DNA of 64,000 bases from Schistocephalus solidus. Taxonomy: Eukaryota > Platyhelminthes > Cestoda > Diphyllobothriidea > Diphyllobothriidae. How positions within the stretch are numbered: position 1 is the first letter of the stretch; every line of letters begins with the position of its first letter. Location of the stretch: positions 124,001-188,000 of the forward strand of contig WEDG01002567.1 in NCBI GenBank assembly GCA_017591395.1, written 5' to 3'. The notes beneath the pieces were generated by a model, which worked only from the letters and a program-made list of their open reading frames with translations, did not search any database and had not been told where the DNA came from. The position numbers and the translations under genes were made by a program. Below, one piece after another: positions 1 to 12,100 of the stretch.

Positions 1-57
1 AGTTTTGAGTTTACTTGTTGTCCTTCAATAAACTGGACTTCTATTCATGACATTAAG

Positions 58-190
58 GGTGTGCTTGGAGGCGTGCTACGTGGAGCCGGAATGCAAAGGG
101 TTGGGGCTATTACAGTACTCCTGGCATTTTACCTCATTGGTGGACCGGTTGGGATAAGCCTTCTGATGGCGACATCCCTCAGAGTTTTAG
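58..190 (+). CDS. SLC47A: MATE copy 1 exon encoding GVLRGAG and TM11
   Basis: The acceptor is cattaag before GGT and the donor is ttttag|gtaag. The exon is 133 bp, enters in phase 0 and leaves one base (G). It encodes [13 protein letters not shown], the SLC47 GVLRGSG signature, then a membrane helix with PVGISLL. It is the same length and phase as 59636-59768 of copy 2. Confidence 0.88.
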
Positions 191-3100
191 GTAAGATTTT
201 AAGGTCTTTGGATAATTCCTTGGCTGATATAATATACCAGCTCAAGTTCGTACCCCCTAGTAAAGTGTAACTTTGTGTTAACATTTATACATTGAGTACT
301 GTTGTTAAAAATGCAAATAATCTCCCTACTGAAATGTAAAATGTTAAGCATATAATAAATAATTGAGCAACCAAAAGCAAGCAGCTTAAAATATGGTTTA
401 GAATTTGCCTGTTTCCAGTGGCAGTTTCACAAACCAATTTAGTGTTGCCGCCGAATTTATGTCAGAAGGACAATGTGTTCATTTTTTAAAAAATCAACTT
501 TTCGCTACTCTTAAAAATGCCTGCGCTCAGTAACTTAAACATTGACGCTTTGCTATTGGTTATTCTTAACGAAGCCAAAAATGTTAATAAAGATTACGAA
601 CAGACTAACAGTGATTTCATCCGAACGTCCTCATTTAGTTCTATTCTTACCGGCAAACCTTGGGCATATAGAAAAAAATACAGGATCTGAGATGAAGAAT
701 TAAGATTCATCTGTTTGTAACCAAAAATATAATAATCGTTTGTCAGCGTCCGATACAACGCTACGTTCTGTTCAAGTGTTATTCACAACCTGTGAAGGCG
801 ACGAAAAAAATACGGGTTTACGGGTTTGTACAACTGAAGTGCGTATCTCTATTTTGATCCACATCTGCCTGTGATTAAGCAGAGTTCAGCAAACTAGCCA
901 TTTTTCCCAACTGTACATTTTACAATTAATATTCTCACACTAAGCATCCTTCATTGCACTGAGCCCCTTGGGTATGTGCAAATACAATGAAGTGGTCAAT
1001 ATTGTCATTGGTCTTCAATTGCCACGACCAGGATCATGTCACTTCTGGTAGAGAAGCCGGGCAAAGATATGATTTGTAGTCGGGGTCAGAAACAGATAAC
1101 CCATGGAACGTGTCTGTTATAGATAGGGACTTAGAACTTAGGCCCCTAACTATAACTCTAGCCTTACCTGCAAACATACTCTTCAATTTAATCCAACCCT
1201 AAACCCCAAAACTAACAATAAATTTACCCATAATTGGAGGATGAACTAACCCAAGCAATGCCTAATTAAATAGAGGAAGAAGTGCCCCTTTGCATACCAG
1301 CCCGACTACATAACGTACACCCACCGGAAAGGGTAAATCAGTGATTTAAGGGGATTTGTTCGTTAATGCAGTAAGGCTGCCGTCTCGGGTATCAGCGCAT
1401 TTTTATGAGGTCAACGCATATATCAAGAAAAGGAATCCTGATAGAGGCGAACAGGCGAGTTCCAGGAAGTAACTCAGACGAATAAGAGGCGACCACTGGA
1501 ACACGTTGTTTATTGGCCTGACATTTCAGATTCTCTCAGAGATAGTTGCAGGAAGGCGTAATTGGGGCAAAATTTGCGCAGTATTTTTAGGGCTTGGTTG
1601 CCAGACCACCACAGGACTACTATCGTTGGCAGTCGTAGTTGATGCGATAATTGCTTTTTGGTCCGTACCGGAGTCGTTAATGGTCGTGATTTCATCACCG
1701 GTGTCGATTCCTGGCGTGACACTTGCACGGCAATTTGGCTCGCTGGCGCCGAGACTACTGGTCACCCGCATCCTCTCCGCGTGGCTAGCAATTTTGCGCA
1801 GGCAGAATCAATGCACGGAATATGGAGCCACGAGGTCATTGCGCTTATTAATCTACTCGGTTCCGCGAACCATGACTAAAGAAGTTCACGGTTCACGCGG
1901 TTGCCAGCCCTCGAACGGCTTGAGTCATGGTTCTCTGACCCGCAGTCGATTAATAAGCGCTATGATCGTGCGGTTCCATATCGTGCGTTACGATTTTGCC
2001 TGGGCAAAACTACTAGTCACGCGGATAGGATGCGGGTGATCAGTAGTCCCGGCGACAGCAAGCCAAATGGCCGAGTGATTGTCACGCCAGGAATCGACAC
2101 CAGTGATGAAATCACGGGCATTAACGACTCCGGTACGGACCAAAAAGCAATTATCGCATCAACTATGACCCTCGGCGATGAACACGAGGACTGCCAGCGA
2201 TAGTAGTCCTGTGGTGGCCTGGCGACCTTAAAGTGGTGGCCTTAAAAATGTTGCGCAACTGGTGCCCCTATTACCCCTTTCTGCTACTATCTCTGGGAGA
2301 ATCCGAAACATCAGGCCAATAAACAGCGTGTTCCAGTGGTCGCCTCTTATTCTTCTAAGAAAAGGAATATCTGAATGTGTTGTCCCTTTTCATCTAATCT
2401 GTGATAGATGCATGGACACGAAGTTAGCACATATACTTGTACTTGTCACGGCTTCCATCATGCCTGATCTGGTCGGTCTCGATCATGTCATGGATTGTGC
2501 TTCTTCAGGCGTGACGATCCGCAGCAGCAGACCTAGACAGCTCAATTCATTCACCTTGCCAACGACGGAGGCCGAATGCCGAAGGCTCAATAACAAATTC
2601 CATGTCCTGACGAACTGTGCAGAAACAGGCTTTGAGCTACACACTCTTCGTCGCCCCAAGTTGGGTAGTGGGGCCGAATCAAGGGCAGTACCACTGAGCT
2701 CGTGAGGTTGACGACGAAAAAAGTGCCCAAACAACCTCAGTCGTCGTTCTTGGATAAGTTGGGATATCCATGCAATGTTTTCACAACGAGTGTGTACTGT
2801 CTCATTTGAGAGAAGGTCGGTGTACTTCACTCAGAGGTTGGTCCTCAAGCAGTGGTGGTCAATGCCTTCCACGCGTATAGCCCAGCATCCACAGCCATAG
2901 AAAAGGACAGACCGGACGGATCCACGGTACATGCGAATCTTTGTGGCGATAGACATGTCGCATCATGTCCACACGCTCTTTTTAAGGCTTGAGAAAACCC
3001 GATGAGAAGCATTTGTTCGGGAGACAATGTCATTCTTACTCCGTCATTCCGTTTGAAACGTCACCCTAAGGTAGTTGAAAATGTATACCTCTTCAAGTAC

Positions 3101-6100
3101 GTGCATAGCCATCAATCTCAAGAGGTATCTTCTCCTGGACCGAGATGCAGCTTGAAAATACTTTTGTTTTCCTCGCGTTTATGGCCAAACTGACTGATTT
3201 AGCGACCTCATTCTTCCGCAACACCGTAGACTGCGGATCATCAAAGCTTCAAGCCACGAAGGCGATATAATCGGCATAGTCGAATCAGTCAGCCGCTGTC
3301 CGGATGCAATCTAAACACCGTCCTCTTTGTGCAGGAACTTCCGAAGCATCCAGTTGATGGCGTAGTTGAACAGGAGGGGCGACAAGCTACAACCCTGTCG
3401 AATGCCAGACCGAATACCGAGTAGTTATGTAAGTTTTTGTGGACCAACACTCGCGCGGTGGTTGAGCGGTGGCTGTTAATGGCGATGATTTTCGGTAGAA
3501 CATCATCTAGTGTCATTATCCCCCATAGGGTTTCATGATGGACGGAATCGAACACGACAGCAAATTCCACCAAGGAGACGGCCGTTGTTTGCTGGTTTTT
3601 ATGGCGGAATTCAAGGATTTGCCTTAGCGTGGATATTTGGTCCGCACATCCACGCCCAGCATGACAGGTGAACTTTCAAACGTGCACTAACGTTACCATG
3701 ATCCGACCCATAAGCCTTACAAGTCTCGGCACCAAACATCAATCTGCTATCGATCTGCGGAACCGTGAACTGACTAGGATGAAGTCGAGCTAGCTGGCCG
3801 TATGAACGTCGTTTGAATACCAGGTCAGCAAACGTTTGTTGCAGTCCTAGAAGCACATTTTGTGACAAACAGTCGGTTATGGTAAGCAATTTCGTGGAGT
3901 CACCCCGTCCAGTTCTGCCATTCCAGTCATCGGCAACAATCAGCAGATCGCGGCGAGGGAGTCTGTCAATTAACGATCCCAGCTGCGCGTAAGTCTCTTT
4001 GTTGCGCTGTTTGCCAGCGGAATTTGGTACGTACACGTGGACGATAGAGATGTTCGTGAAGTGACCTTTCAGTCGCATGTAGGTAATCCGTTCATTAACT
4101 GGTTCCACAAGCAAGCAGTGCACGGTTCGATTGTAGCGAGAGGGCGATCGTCACACCAAGTCTACCAGAAGAGTCACGATGGCCACTGTGGTACTGGGTG
4201 AAGTATTAGTTTGATCTTGGGATCTATATTTCCAGAGAGCCTGAGTCAGGTATTCTGACTTCTGACAAGGAAGTCAATGGCTCTTTCAACCAGATAACAG
4301 TACTCAAATGCTCCCCTTTCTATCTTACAACAAGCCAAGTTACTGATCCGACCGTTCAGCAAGCGTTTCAACCCACGTTATGTTTAGAACCCCATTTTGC
4401 CGGATGAATAGAGAAAAAATAAGTTGCCTAGGCAGAGTTTGAACAAACTTAAGAGTGATGATAAGCTCGATGTTCCCGTTCAGTCAATAACTACGGTTGA
4501 AGGAGGAACTATGTAGAACCTGTTTAAGTTAATGCACCGAAAAAGTAAATTCCTTTCGAGCTGGCTGAAAAATCGTAAATACTTCATCATTACAGTTTTT
4601 CCTGGACTTCGGAGACCAAATGTCCTGTCCAGTGAACTAATAGTACTCTTCCGCATAATTCCATAACCTGTCTTAGTCCAGCCTTCATTTATGAGCTGAT
4701 TCTAACATGAATGCGTGATTCCCTCGTGAGGGAGAAACCCACTTAACTTTCCATACTCTGCACTTCGAACACAGAATTATTGGTTACTGAGCCTTTAAGT
4801 GAGGACCTTAACCTTGAACCACGGCTCGATGTCATGTCGGTTGTGATCGGGAATATTAAACTGTCGTGTGGTGAAGTTCGCCGATCGGGTTACGGGACAA
4901 ATTTTTGGTGTTTTATTTTGGCGTTCAATCTAGAGCTCTATGCAGACTTAACCGTCCAATGTGCGGCTGTCTGAGAGGACTCCAGGCTAAGCTCCATTGC
5001 GCACTGAGATGAGCGTAGATCGCAACACGATAAGGGAACGCTCTTACCTTCATCTCGGCATTCTGTCAGGTACGGTAGGATCAAGTGAACGACAACGGAA
5101 TCGCCATCTACATCACATTTGTAGAAGCAGTCCTACATGGTTGGGAAGGAATGGCCGGGAGTTTCTTCGGTATTGTAGGCAAGGGCATGCTCTCTAATTT
5201 GCCCTAACAGTTTAACAAAAGCTTCCTATGAGGTGACGAGAAATAAGCACGAATCCCTTCGTTGACGTCCTTGCCAGGTGAAGATTCACTGACGAAACCG
5301 ACACCAGTGTTCACAAAGTCTACCAACGTAACTCTGATCCTAGTCGACCACACAATCACCAGATAACGAACAACCGGAACCACGGCAGGGCATGTAAACG
5401 AAATGACCAAGCGCACTATAGCAAGCGGTGTCCGATAACTGTGCCAGCAAATTGTCAGGAACGGATGAGTTAATTTTACTCCCATGGTAAGTGCCGATGG
5501 ACGAATAGTAGAAGTAGTAGCAGTAGTAGTAGTAAGAGTAGTATTAGTAGTAATAGTAATAATATAATCGGTTTCCCTCATCGCCAGAAGCTACCGTATG
5601 AGGGTTAGTCATCTGCATCAAGGCACATCAAGTAAAGGACACCAATTGGTCTGGAAATCACACAGATCCAAATACGATAACGTAAAGCTCAAGAAAACCA
5701 ACCGGAAATTCTGAGGAGTAATTCATGGTCACTCGTTATCCATACACCTTAAAGGAAAACGAGTAACATGACCTCCCAATGATAAATTAATTTTTTTCTT
5801 ACTCACGTTCGCAATGGAAGAATATCAGTCAGCTCCGAGTAGCTTTGCCCTAAAATTGCTGAATTGCACTGGGCCATGTAGCCTTTACGGAGCTCAAAAA
5901 TTCACGAAGAAATTGCTAACTTTCTGATGTCTTGGAATAATTAGGCGTAAAACGCTTCTAGGGGACATCCGAACGGAGGCGAGCAATAACCTGTGAGTAA
6001 TCAATCATACTTCCGAGTTATCTTTGATAATAATGACTTTGTGCTGCCTCGGGGTGTAGGGCATGACTCTCATGGAATGTTTTATGGCACTTTTATGTCC

Positions 6101-9100
6101 TCTGGTGATCATTAGAGTTAACGCAGATATCAAGCCTAGAGCTGCCAACCTACATATGAAGTCATATTTTTTACTAATACCAGCAAAATTTCAAAACTGT
6201 GGTCTTTAGCTGCTCAAACCAGCCAGAGAACCACTCCTATGAAAGTTATCGATCTTCCGTTAGGAAGCCTCTTGACATCTATCAAAGCCACATCACCGTT
6301 GGAGGTGATAAGACCCATTACGTGTCGCACATAGGGATCGCAGCACCGTTGAACTGCGCGCCGCTTGGGCATCATCCACGGCACCTTTACGTCTCTTTTC
6401 ACGCAAATTAACCCCATGTTAAGACAATGCCAAGGCCACTGGAACTGGGCGTGGACGCAGTGGGTAGCGGAGTTGAAAAGCATGCCTACATGTACCCCAC
6501 ACGCCCTGGTCAACAAACATGTACCACGTTTCTCAAAGTGCGTCAAGAATCCCTTGTTACAGAAGTCGCAAGAAAGGAACCTTTACCGCCCGACTCTCGT
6601 TCCTTAGATGAACCTAGTTGTCTCCTCAGTTGACAACCGCCCAAGCCAAGCCTCTTAGCGCGTTGGGATAGTTTCAAACCAGTACGGTCGTAGTTATAGG
6701 CTCGTGCAGTCCTGATAAGACATGTCGTCTGTCGGTCTGACCCCGCCCTGGTTTATCACATCGGTAGGTCTGCAACATGTGGGGGGGGCGCCATCGAGAC
6801 ATGCCCATGGCCGCCTCAACAGCAAAAAAGCCTTATGCGGAGCAAAAAAAGGAAATTACGATGGTCATCAACCCACTAATGAAGGTTAAGCAAAAATCCC
6901 CACGTAGCACACTAATCGGTTTTTCCTTGCCTGAACCCCCTACAAAGAAAAAGCCTGTAAATAAAAATTGACCGATCTGCTTTGGCGGGGTATACTTTCT
7001 GCAGCTGCTTGTCGAAGTCATGAGGTCGACAACACGATGTTTTCCAAAATCAGAAGTCAGGGAAGACGAATAAGGTAGGATAAGCGTGTACTGAGGCAAA
7101 TAATTATGCGGGATGGAGGGTATAGAGTGTGGCAGATGTGTGGGACCAGAGGTTAGGGGGCCACAGGGCTTGTCTGGCGGGTGTCCGGGACAGCAGCTTT
7201 GAGACGGTCCACGCTCAAGACCTCCTCGCGAGTTCTGCGTTGGATGCGGAAGGTCTTCGTACCTCGAAAGACAACGCGGAATGGGCCTTCGTACGGGGGT
7301 TCCAATGGCCGGCGTGCTCGATCACATCGGAGATAGACGTGAGAGCAGGTCACCAGGTCTTTCTTAATATAAGACTTGGAGACTGGTCGCCTGGGCGGAA
7401 CCGGGGAGAGAGTCCACATGAATTGCCAGAGGCGGTGCAGGTTGGTAGGATCCTCAACCACACAACGAGGGCTTGGCGAGATCACCTCACCAGGAAGTCG
7501 TACGGTGGCGTCGAACACGATTTCAGCAATGGATGAATCAAGGTCAGGCTTGAGAGCGGAGCAGATGTCCAACAGGACCAGGGGAAGCTGGTCCGTCCAG
7601 TTCTCTGGATCGTCCTTGGCGCGTAGGGAGGCCTTCAGCTGACGGTGGAACCGCTCGACCATCCCGTTGTCGTGCGAATGCATGTGCAGCCGAAGAAGGA
7701 GAGGAAAGACTGAAAAAGGTTTAATTCATACTGGGTACCACGATCAGTCGTGATAGTGGGGGCATCGAAAATAGCAACCCAATGACCGAGGAAGGCTTTT
7801 ACCACTGTTGAGGCATCGATATCAGGTAGAGAGATGGCTTCCGGCCACCGGGTGAATCGATCGACCCAAGTGAGGAGATAGGAAAAACCATAAGTCCGAG
7901 GCCTGGCTGAAGCTTGCACCAGGGCCGGGGAAAGCGCTGATAAGGGCCTTGTTGTGCCGCTGGACCTTGCTCCATTGACAGATGAGACAAGCCCGTGTCC
8001 AAATTGTCAAGTCCTTGTGCATCCCAGGCCAGACGAAGTGGTCGGAAATCAGCTTGTCAGTAGCTCAACTCCCAGTGTGAGATAGGTTGTGCATGGGAAA
8101 AGACAACTTTGCGTCGAAAGGATTCTGGCACAAATTGGCGATGGGGTGGCTTGGAGACGTTGCATGGAATGATGCCATTGCCAGTAGTCGGTGGCAGCTC
8201 CTAGAGTTGGAGTCCGCAAACTTTCTCGTCACAAGGCGATCCAACACGTCGTTGTTCAGCGGCCATCTCAGTGAGGTCGATTCCAGGAGAAAGCTCTAGG
8301 TGAGCGATGGAGGGCCTGGACAGAGCGTCAGACACCTCATTGCATGCTCCGTCGATGTGGCGGATGTCTGAGGTGAACTGCGAGATATAAGCCAGTTGGC
8401 GAAGCTCTTGGGGGTTGCGTTTGTCGGAAGTGGACTTGAAGGGCGAAGGTAGGGGGCTTATGATGCGGGAAAACTGTGATGTCCCTGCCCTCAAGGAAGT
8501 GTCGGAAGTGTTTTCACGGCAAGATAGATGGTTTGCAGCTTCCGTCCAAACGTGCTGCAGACCCGATTTGGCAGGTTTTAACTTTTGGCAGAGGAAATCT
8601 TAGGGGTGGGTTTGAACTGCAAGGTGCTGCTGAAGAACTGCACTGACCGCAACGTTGGAAGCATCAAACATAAGGAAGATGGGAGCATCGGGAGCAACGT
8701 TTAGAACCAGAAAGTAGATTCGTGAGCGGCATAATGCTGTCGGTACAGGTAGGGAGGAACAGGCGGTAGAAATGCACAATGCCCAGAAATCACTGCCGCT
8801 AACTCTTTGAAAAGGGAGGTGGGAACTCACGGATAGCCGCAACCTTCAAATGAAGAGGATCGATACCGTTGCTTTCAAGCAGGTGTTCAACAAACTCTAG
8901 CGAAGACATACCGAAAAAAGACATGGATGAGTTTAGGACAACGCCAAATTGTTTTGAAAGCAGTTAAATATGTTCCTCGGCGGTGGAGCTGGCCACTAAG
9001 AGGTCATCAAATAGGCGTTGACAAAGGCTAATCCATAAAGCCATACGAACCTCTGGAAAGTTTGGGAGGCGTTGCGCAGTCCGAAAGGTATACGCAGGAA

Positions 9101-12100
9101 CTCAAAGAGGCCAAAGGGGGTGGTAACGGTCGTCTTTGAAACATCCTCTGGAGCTATAGGAATTTGGTGAAAGGCCCAAACCAAGTCGATCTTTGAAAAC
9201 AGAAACTTGACTTATAGAGCACCGGCTAAATCCTGTCGATGCGGTACAGGGTAGCGGTCCGGGATGTTGATATTCTTAAAGATCCCATAGTCACCACAGG
9301 AGCGCCAGTCACAAGTGGCGTTCTTTGGAACCGTGTGGAGAGGCGAGGCAATGGGCTTTCTGATTGACACATGATGCCCATGTGAAGCCCGTGCTCGAAC
9401 TCGGCCTTGGTGGCAGACAGTCGTGCAGGCGAGAGACAGTGGGGCCGAGAAAACACAGGCGGACGTGGTGAACAACGTCGTGCGGTAAAGTAGAGATGCT
9501 GCAGTTGGGACGGGGAGTCCAGGGTGTTTGCCAAGGAGCTGCCGACATGGACTATCAGGTTCAGGGTCCAGAACGGCGAGTTGGCGGGATACCTCAGGAG
9601 AATGGTTACCTCGGACAGCCAACTTGGTGGGTTGGTCGTGTAAACGGGAGTGGCGGCAGTCGACCATAAGATCGAAAGCATCGAGGAAATCTGCACTGAG
9701 GATTGCACAGGGGATACCAGCAATGACAAAGACCCAAGAGAAGAGGCACCGGAGCTCGATGCCAATGAAGAGGAAGCGGGTACCGAAGGTGGCAATCGTT
9801 GAGGTGTTGACGGCCTGAAAGAAGAGGCCAGGGTTAGGGCAGCGATGGTTGGCTGCTGTGGGAGGGTTGACACTCAGTTGAGAACCATTATCAACCCAGG
9901 AAATGTCGGCTACCGTGGGTTTCGCAGACGTAGAAGGTACGACCAGGGCTGAAGACGCCAGTTATTTTGGTCATATTGACCTTCGGTCTGACCCGTTTGT
10001 TCTGCGGTTAGACGAAATAGCAGGGTGAGATGCAGCGACGGGCTTTGACACTGAAGTTGGTGTGATACGAACAGGTGGCGGCTGAGGTGGGATGAGACGA
10101 TGATGACTGGACAGACCGGGTAGTTGAAATAGTTGGGCTCCGGGATGAAGAGGCTGTTGGCTCTTGTAGAGAAGCTTCATGTTTGGCAACCTGCGCGGGC
10201 TCAGTCTTCAGATGTGAGAGGGGAGACACAGAAAGAACTGGCGAAGTTGAGAGTGCGGCAGGCTGTGGCTTGGCAATGCCAGGCATCTTCATCAGCCGTT
10301 TGGCCATTTGAGGGAGCTGTGCGGCATTAAGAGAACCAGAAGCAGGTGCCAAAATATGCTGAACTTCAGCTGGAAAGCTGTTTATTGTCACCACCTGACT
10401 ATATCGTAGATTTGGAAGAAGTGGCGTTCGGTTGGGGTCACTAATGTCGAAGTCTTAAGGTCGACACCACGAATGTTTCCCAAATCAGAAATCAGAGAAG
10501 GCGGATTGGGTATGACAAGCATGTACTGAGGCAAAACGCTTACAAGGGGCTCTGCACACAGCTGCAGCTAGCGATCCCCTCAAGCCAGTTGCTGTTGTGG
10601 TTGTGTGTCCCCGTTGTTGAGACCACTTGACTTCAATGCGTCATTTGTCACCTGCAGCCAATCAGCGAAATGACGCACGTTGATTGGTTTGGAGCACTCG
10701 TGAGGATGGTGCCAAGACTCGGGTCGTCCCGGCAGGAGTGTAAGACGGACGGTGTGAACCGGCGTCTGTGCCAGCCATCATATGAGCCGACTGCCTCGGC
10801 CTAGAGCTGCGAACTAAGCGGAGCACATGGGAACGGACTGCCACATGCTAAAGGTTTCTGGCCCTAAGTGATGACCTAGAGAAACAGAACGACCAGGCTA
10901 CTTTGTTTACCGTGAGATTGTTAGGCTATTGTATGTACCTTTGTCACCTTAAAAAAAGTGGGCCATTTCCATTTTGGAGAAGGGAGAAGACACTGATGGG
11001 GGCGTTTGATCTGTGCAAAAACGCTGTGGTACTCACAGCCATCGAAAAGCGGTCGTCAAATAGCTTGTGTCGGCGTTTTTCGCTTAGGTGATATGAAAGT
11101 TACTAAGTAGCCTTCGAGTGCTAGTCACTCGTTCAGTTTGGGAACTTGATTAAGTGATCGTGGAGTTTGTGGACCCTTGCCTTCGAGGATAAATGAGGGA
11201 ATTTCCAGTCGGTCGAGAACCATGCTCTGCGTAGGTGCCAGAGGCAAAAGACTAGTACGCATTTGAAGGGTCACAACCACGCTGCATGCCTGTTCGTTCT
11301 TCGGAGCATGTCATCCATGTCAGTTGACGTCCTTATCGAGAAAGGTTTAAGTGGGATGTCATTGCGAGTATCGGCGATGTCTCTAAGCAACCTTCACTTT
11401 TGCTTCGGAACTTGGTTATCCGCTGCAACCAGTACTGATCGTCAGATGTCATAGCACGTCCCACTGACAGCTCCCGCCCTCAAAACACTCAGCGCATTAA
11501 AAGGGAAAACGCTTTTTATCTCCTAAGTTAGATAAGGCAGCGATTTAGGACCACCTTATAATCTCGCCGCATGACAGCATCACCAGAGTTTGCCTATGGT
11601 CCACAACGTCTTCCTCTTCCATCGGTGATGGCCTAGCTAGTCTTCACTCTTCTCTGTTCCCAAGAGTGCCCCCTTAACGGGCCGCGTAGTACATGTGCTG
11701 GACCAACACGGTGGCCAAATCAGGGGGCAGTAGGCGCTATTATCCTGGGATGTGGTCCCATAACAACTGCCGAACAATGGAGTTATGGGCTCATGCCACG
11801 CTCCGCTCTCCTACTCCGTGGGAGATACTTCATCTGTGACCGACCCCGCCTCCAGTCTTCTTGACTATGTCTTGACACTGCACAGGCGGGTAAGGGAAGA
11901 GAGAGTGCGATAGATGCAGTGCAAGTCTACTATCACTTAAAACTAATTTGCGCCCAAGTCACCGTCTCTGCACCACCCTTCTGTGGAGCATACGCTGGAC
12001 ATCGTCGGAATACGACGGTCAAACTGACTGTTCCCAAGAAATCGCCTCATCACTTCCATCGGGCTCCGGTTCCATAACTAGCTTTCAAATGCTCACTTTC

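Larger units (their letters stand above)
7010..10540 (-). mobile_element. Decayed Ty3/gypsy-type LTR retrotransposon
   Basis: On the minus strand the order is gag-like tail (about 10394), protease (about 9905-9660), reverse transcriptase (about 9660-8985), RNase H (about 8842-8200) and integrase (about 8022-7153), the Ty3/gypsy order. LTR-like direct repeats flank it at 7010-7104 and 10445-10540, each beginning tgtcgaagtc on the plus strand. Many frameshifts and stops separate the parts, so no full polyprotein survives. It sits in the long intron of MATE copy 1, antisense to it. Confidence 0.8.

Noticed and set aside
1506..2203. Overlapping frames of 177, 100 and 81 codons
   Set aside because: They lie wholly within the inverted repeat and are mirror images of each other; no protein family is recognisable.
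5204..5581. Minus-strand frame of 125 codons, Thr-rich at its start
   Set aside because: The Thr run is the translated AGT repeat, and the rest matches nothing.
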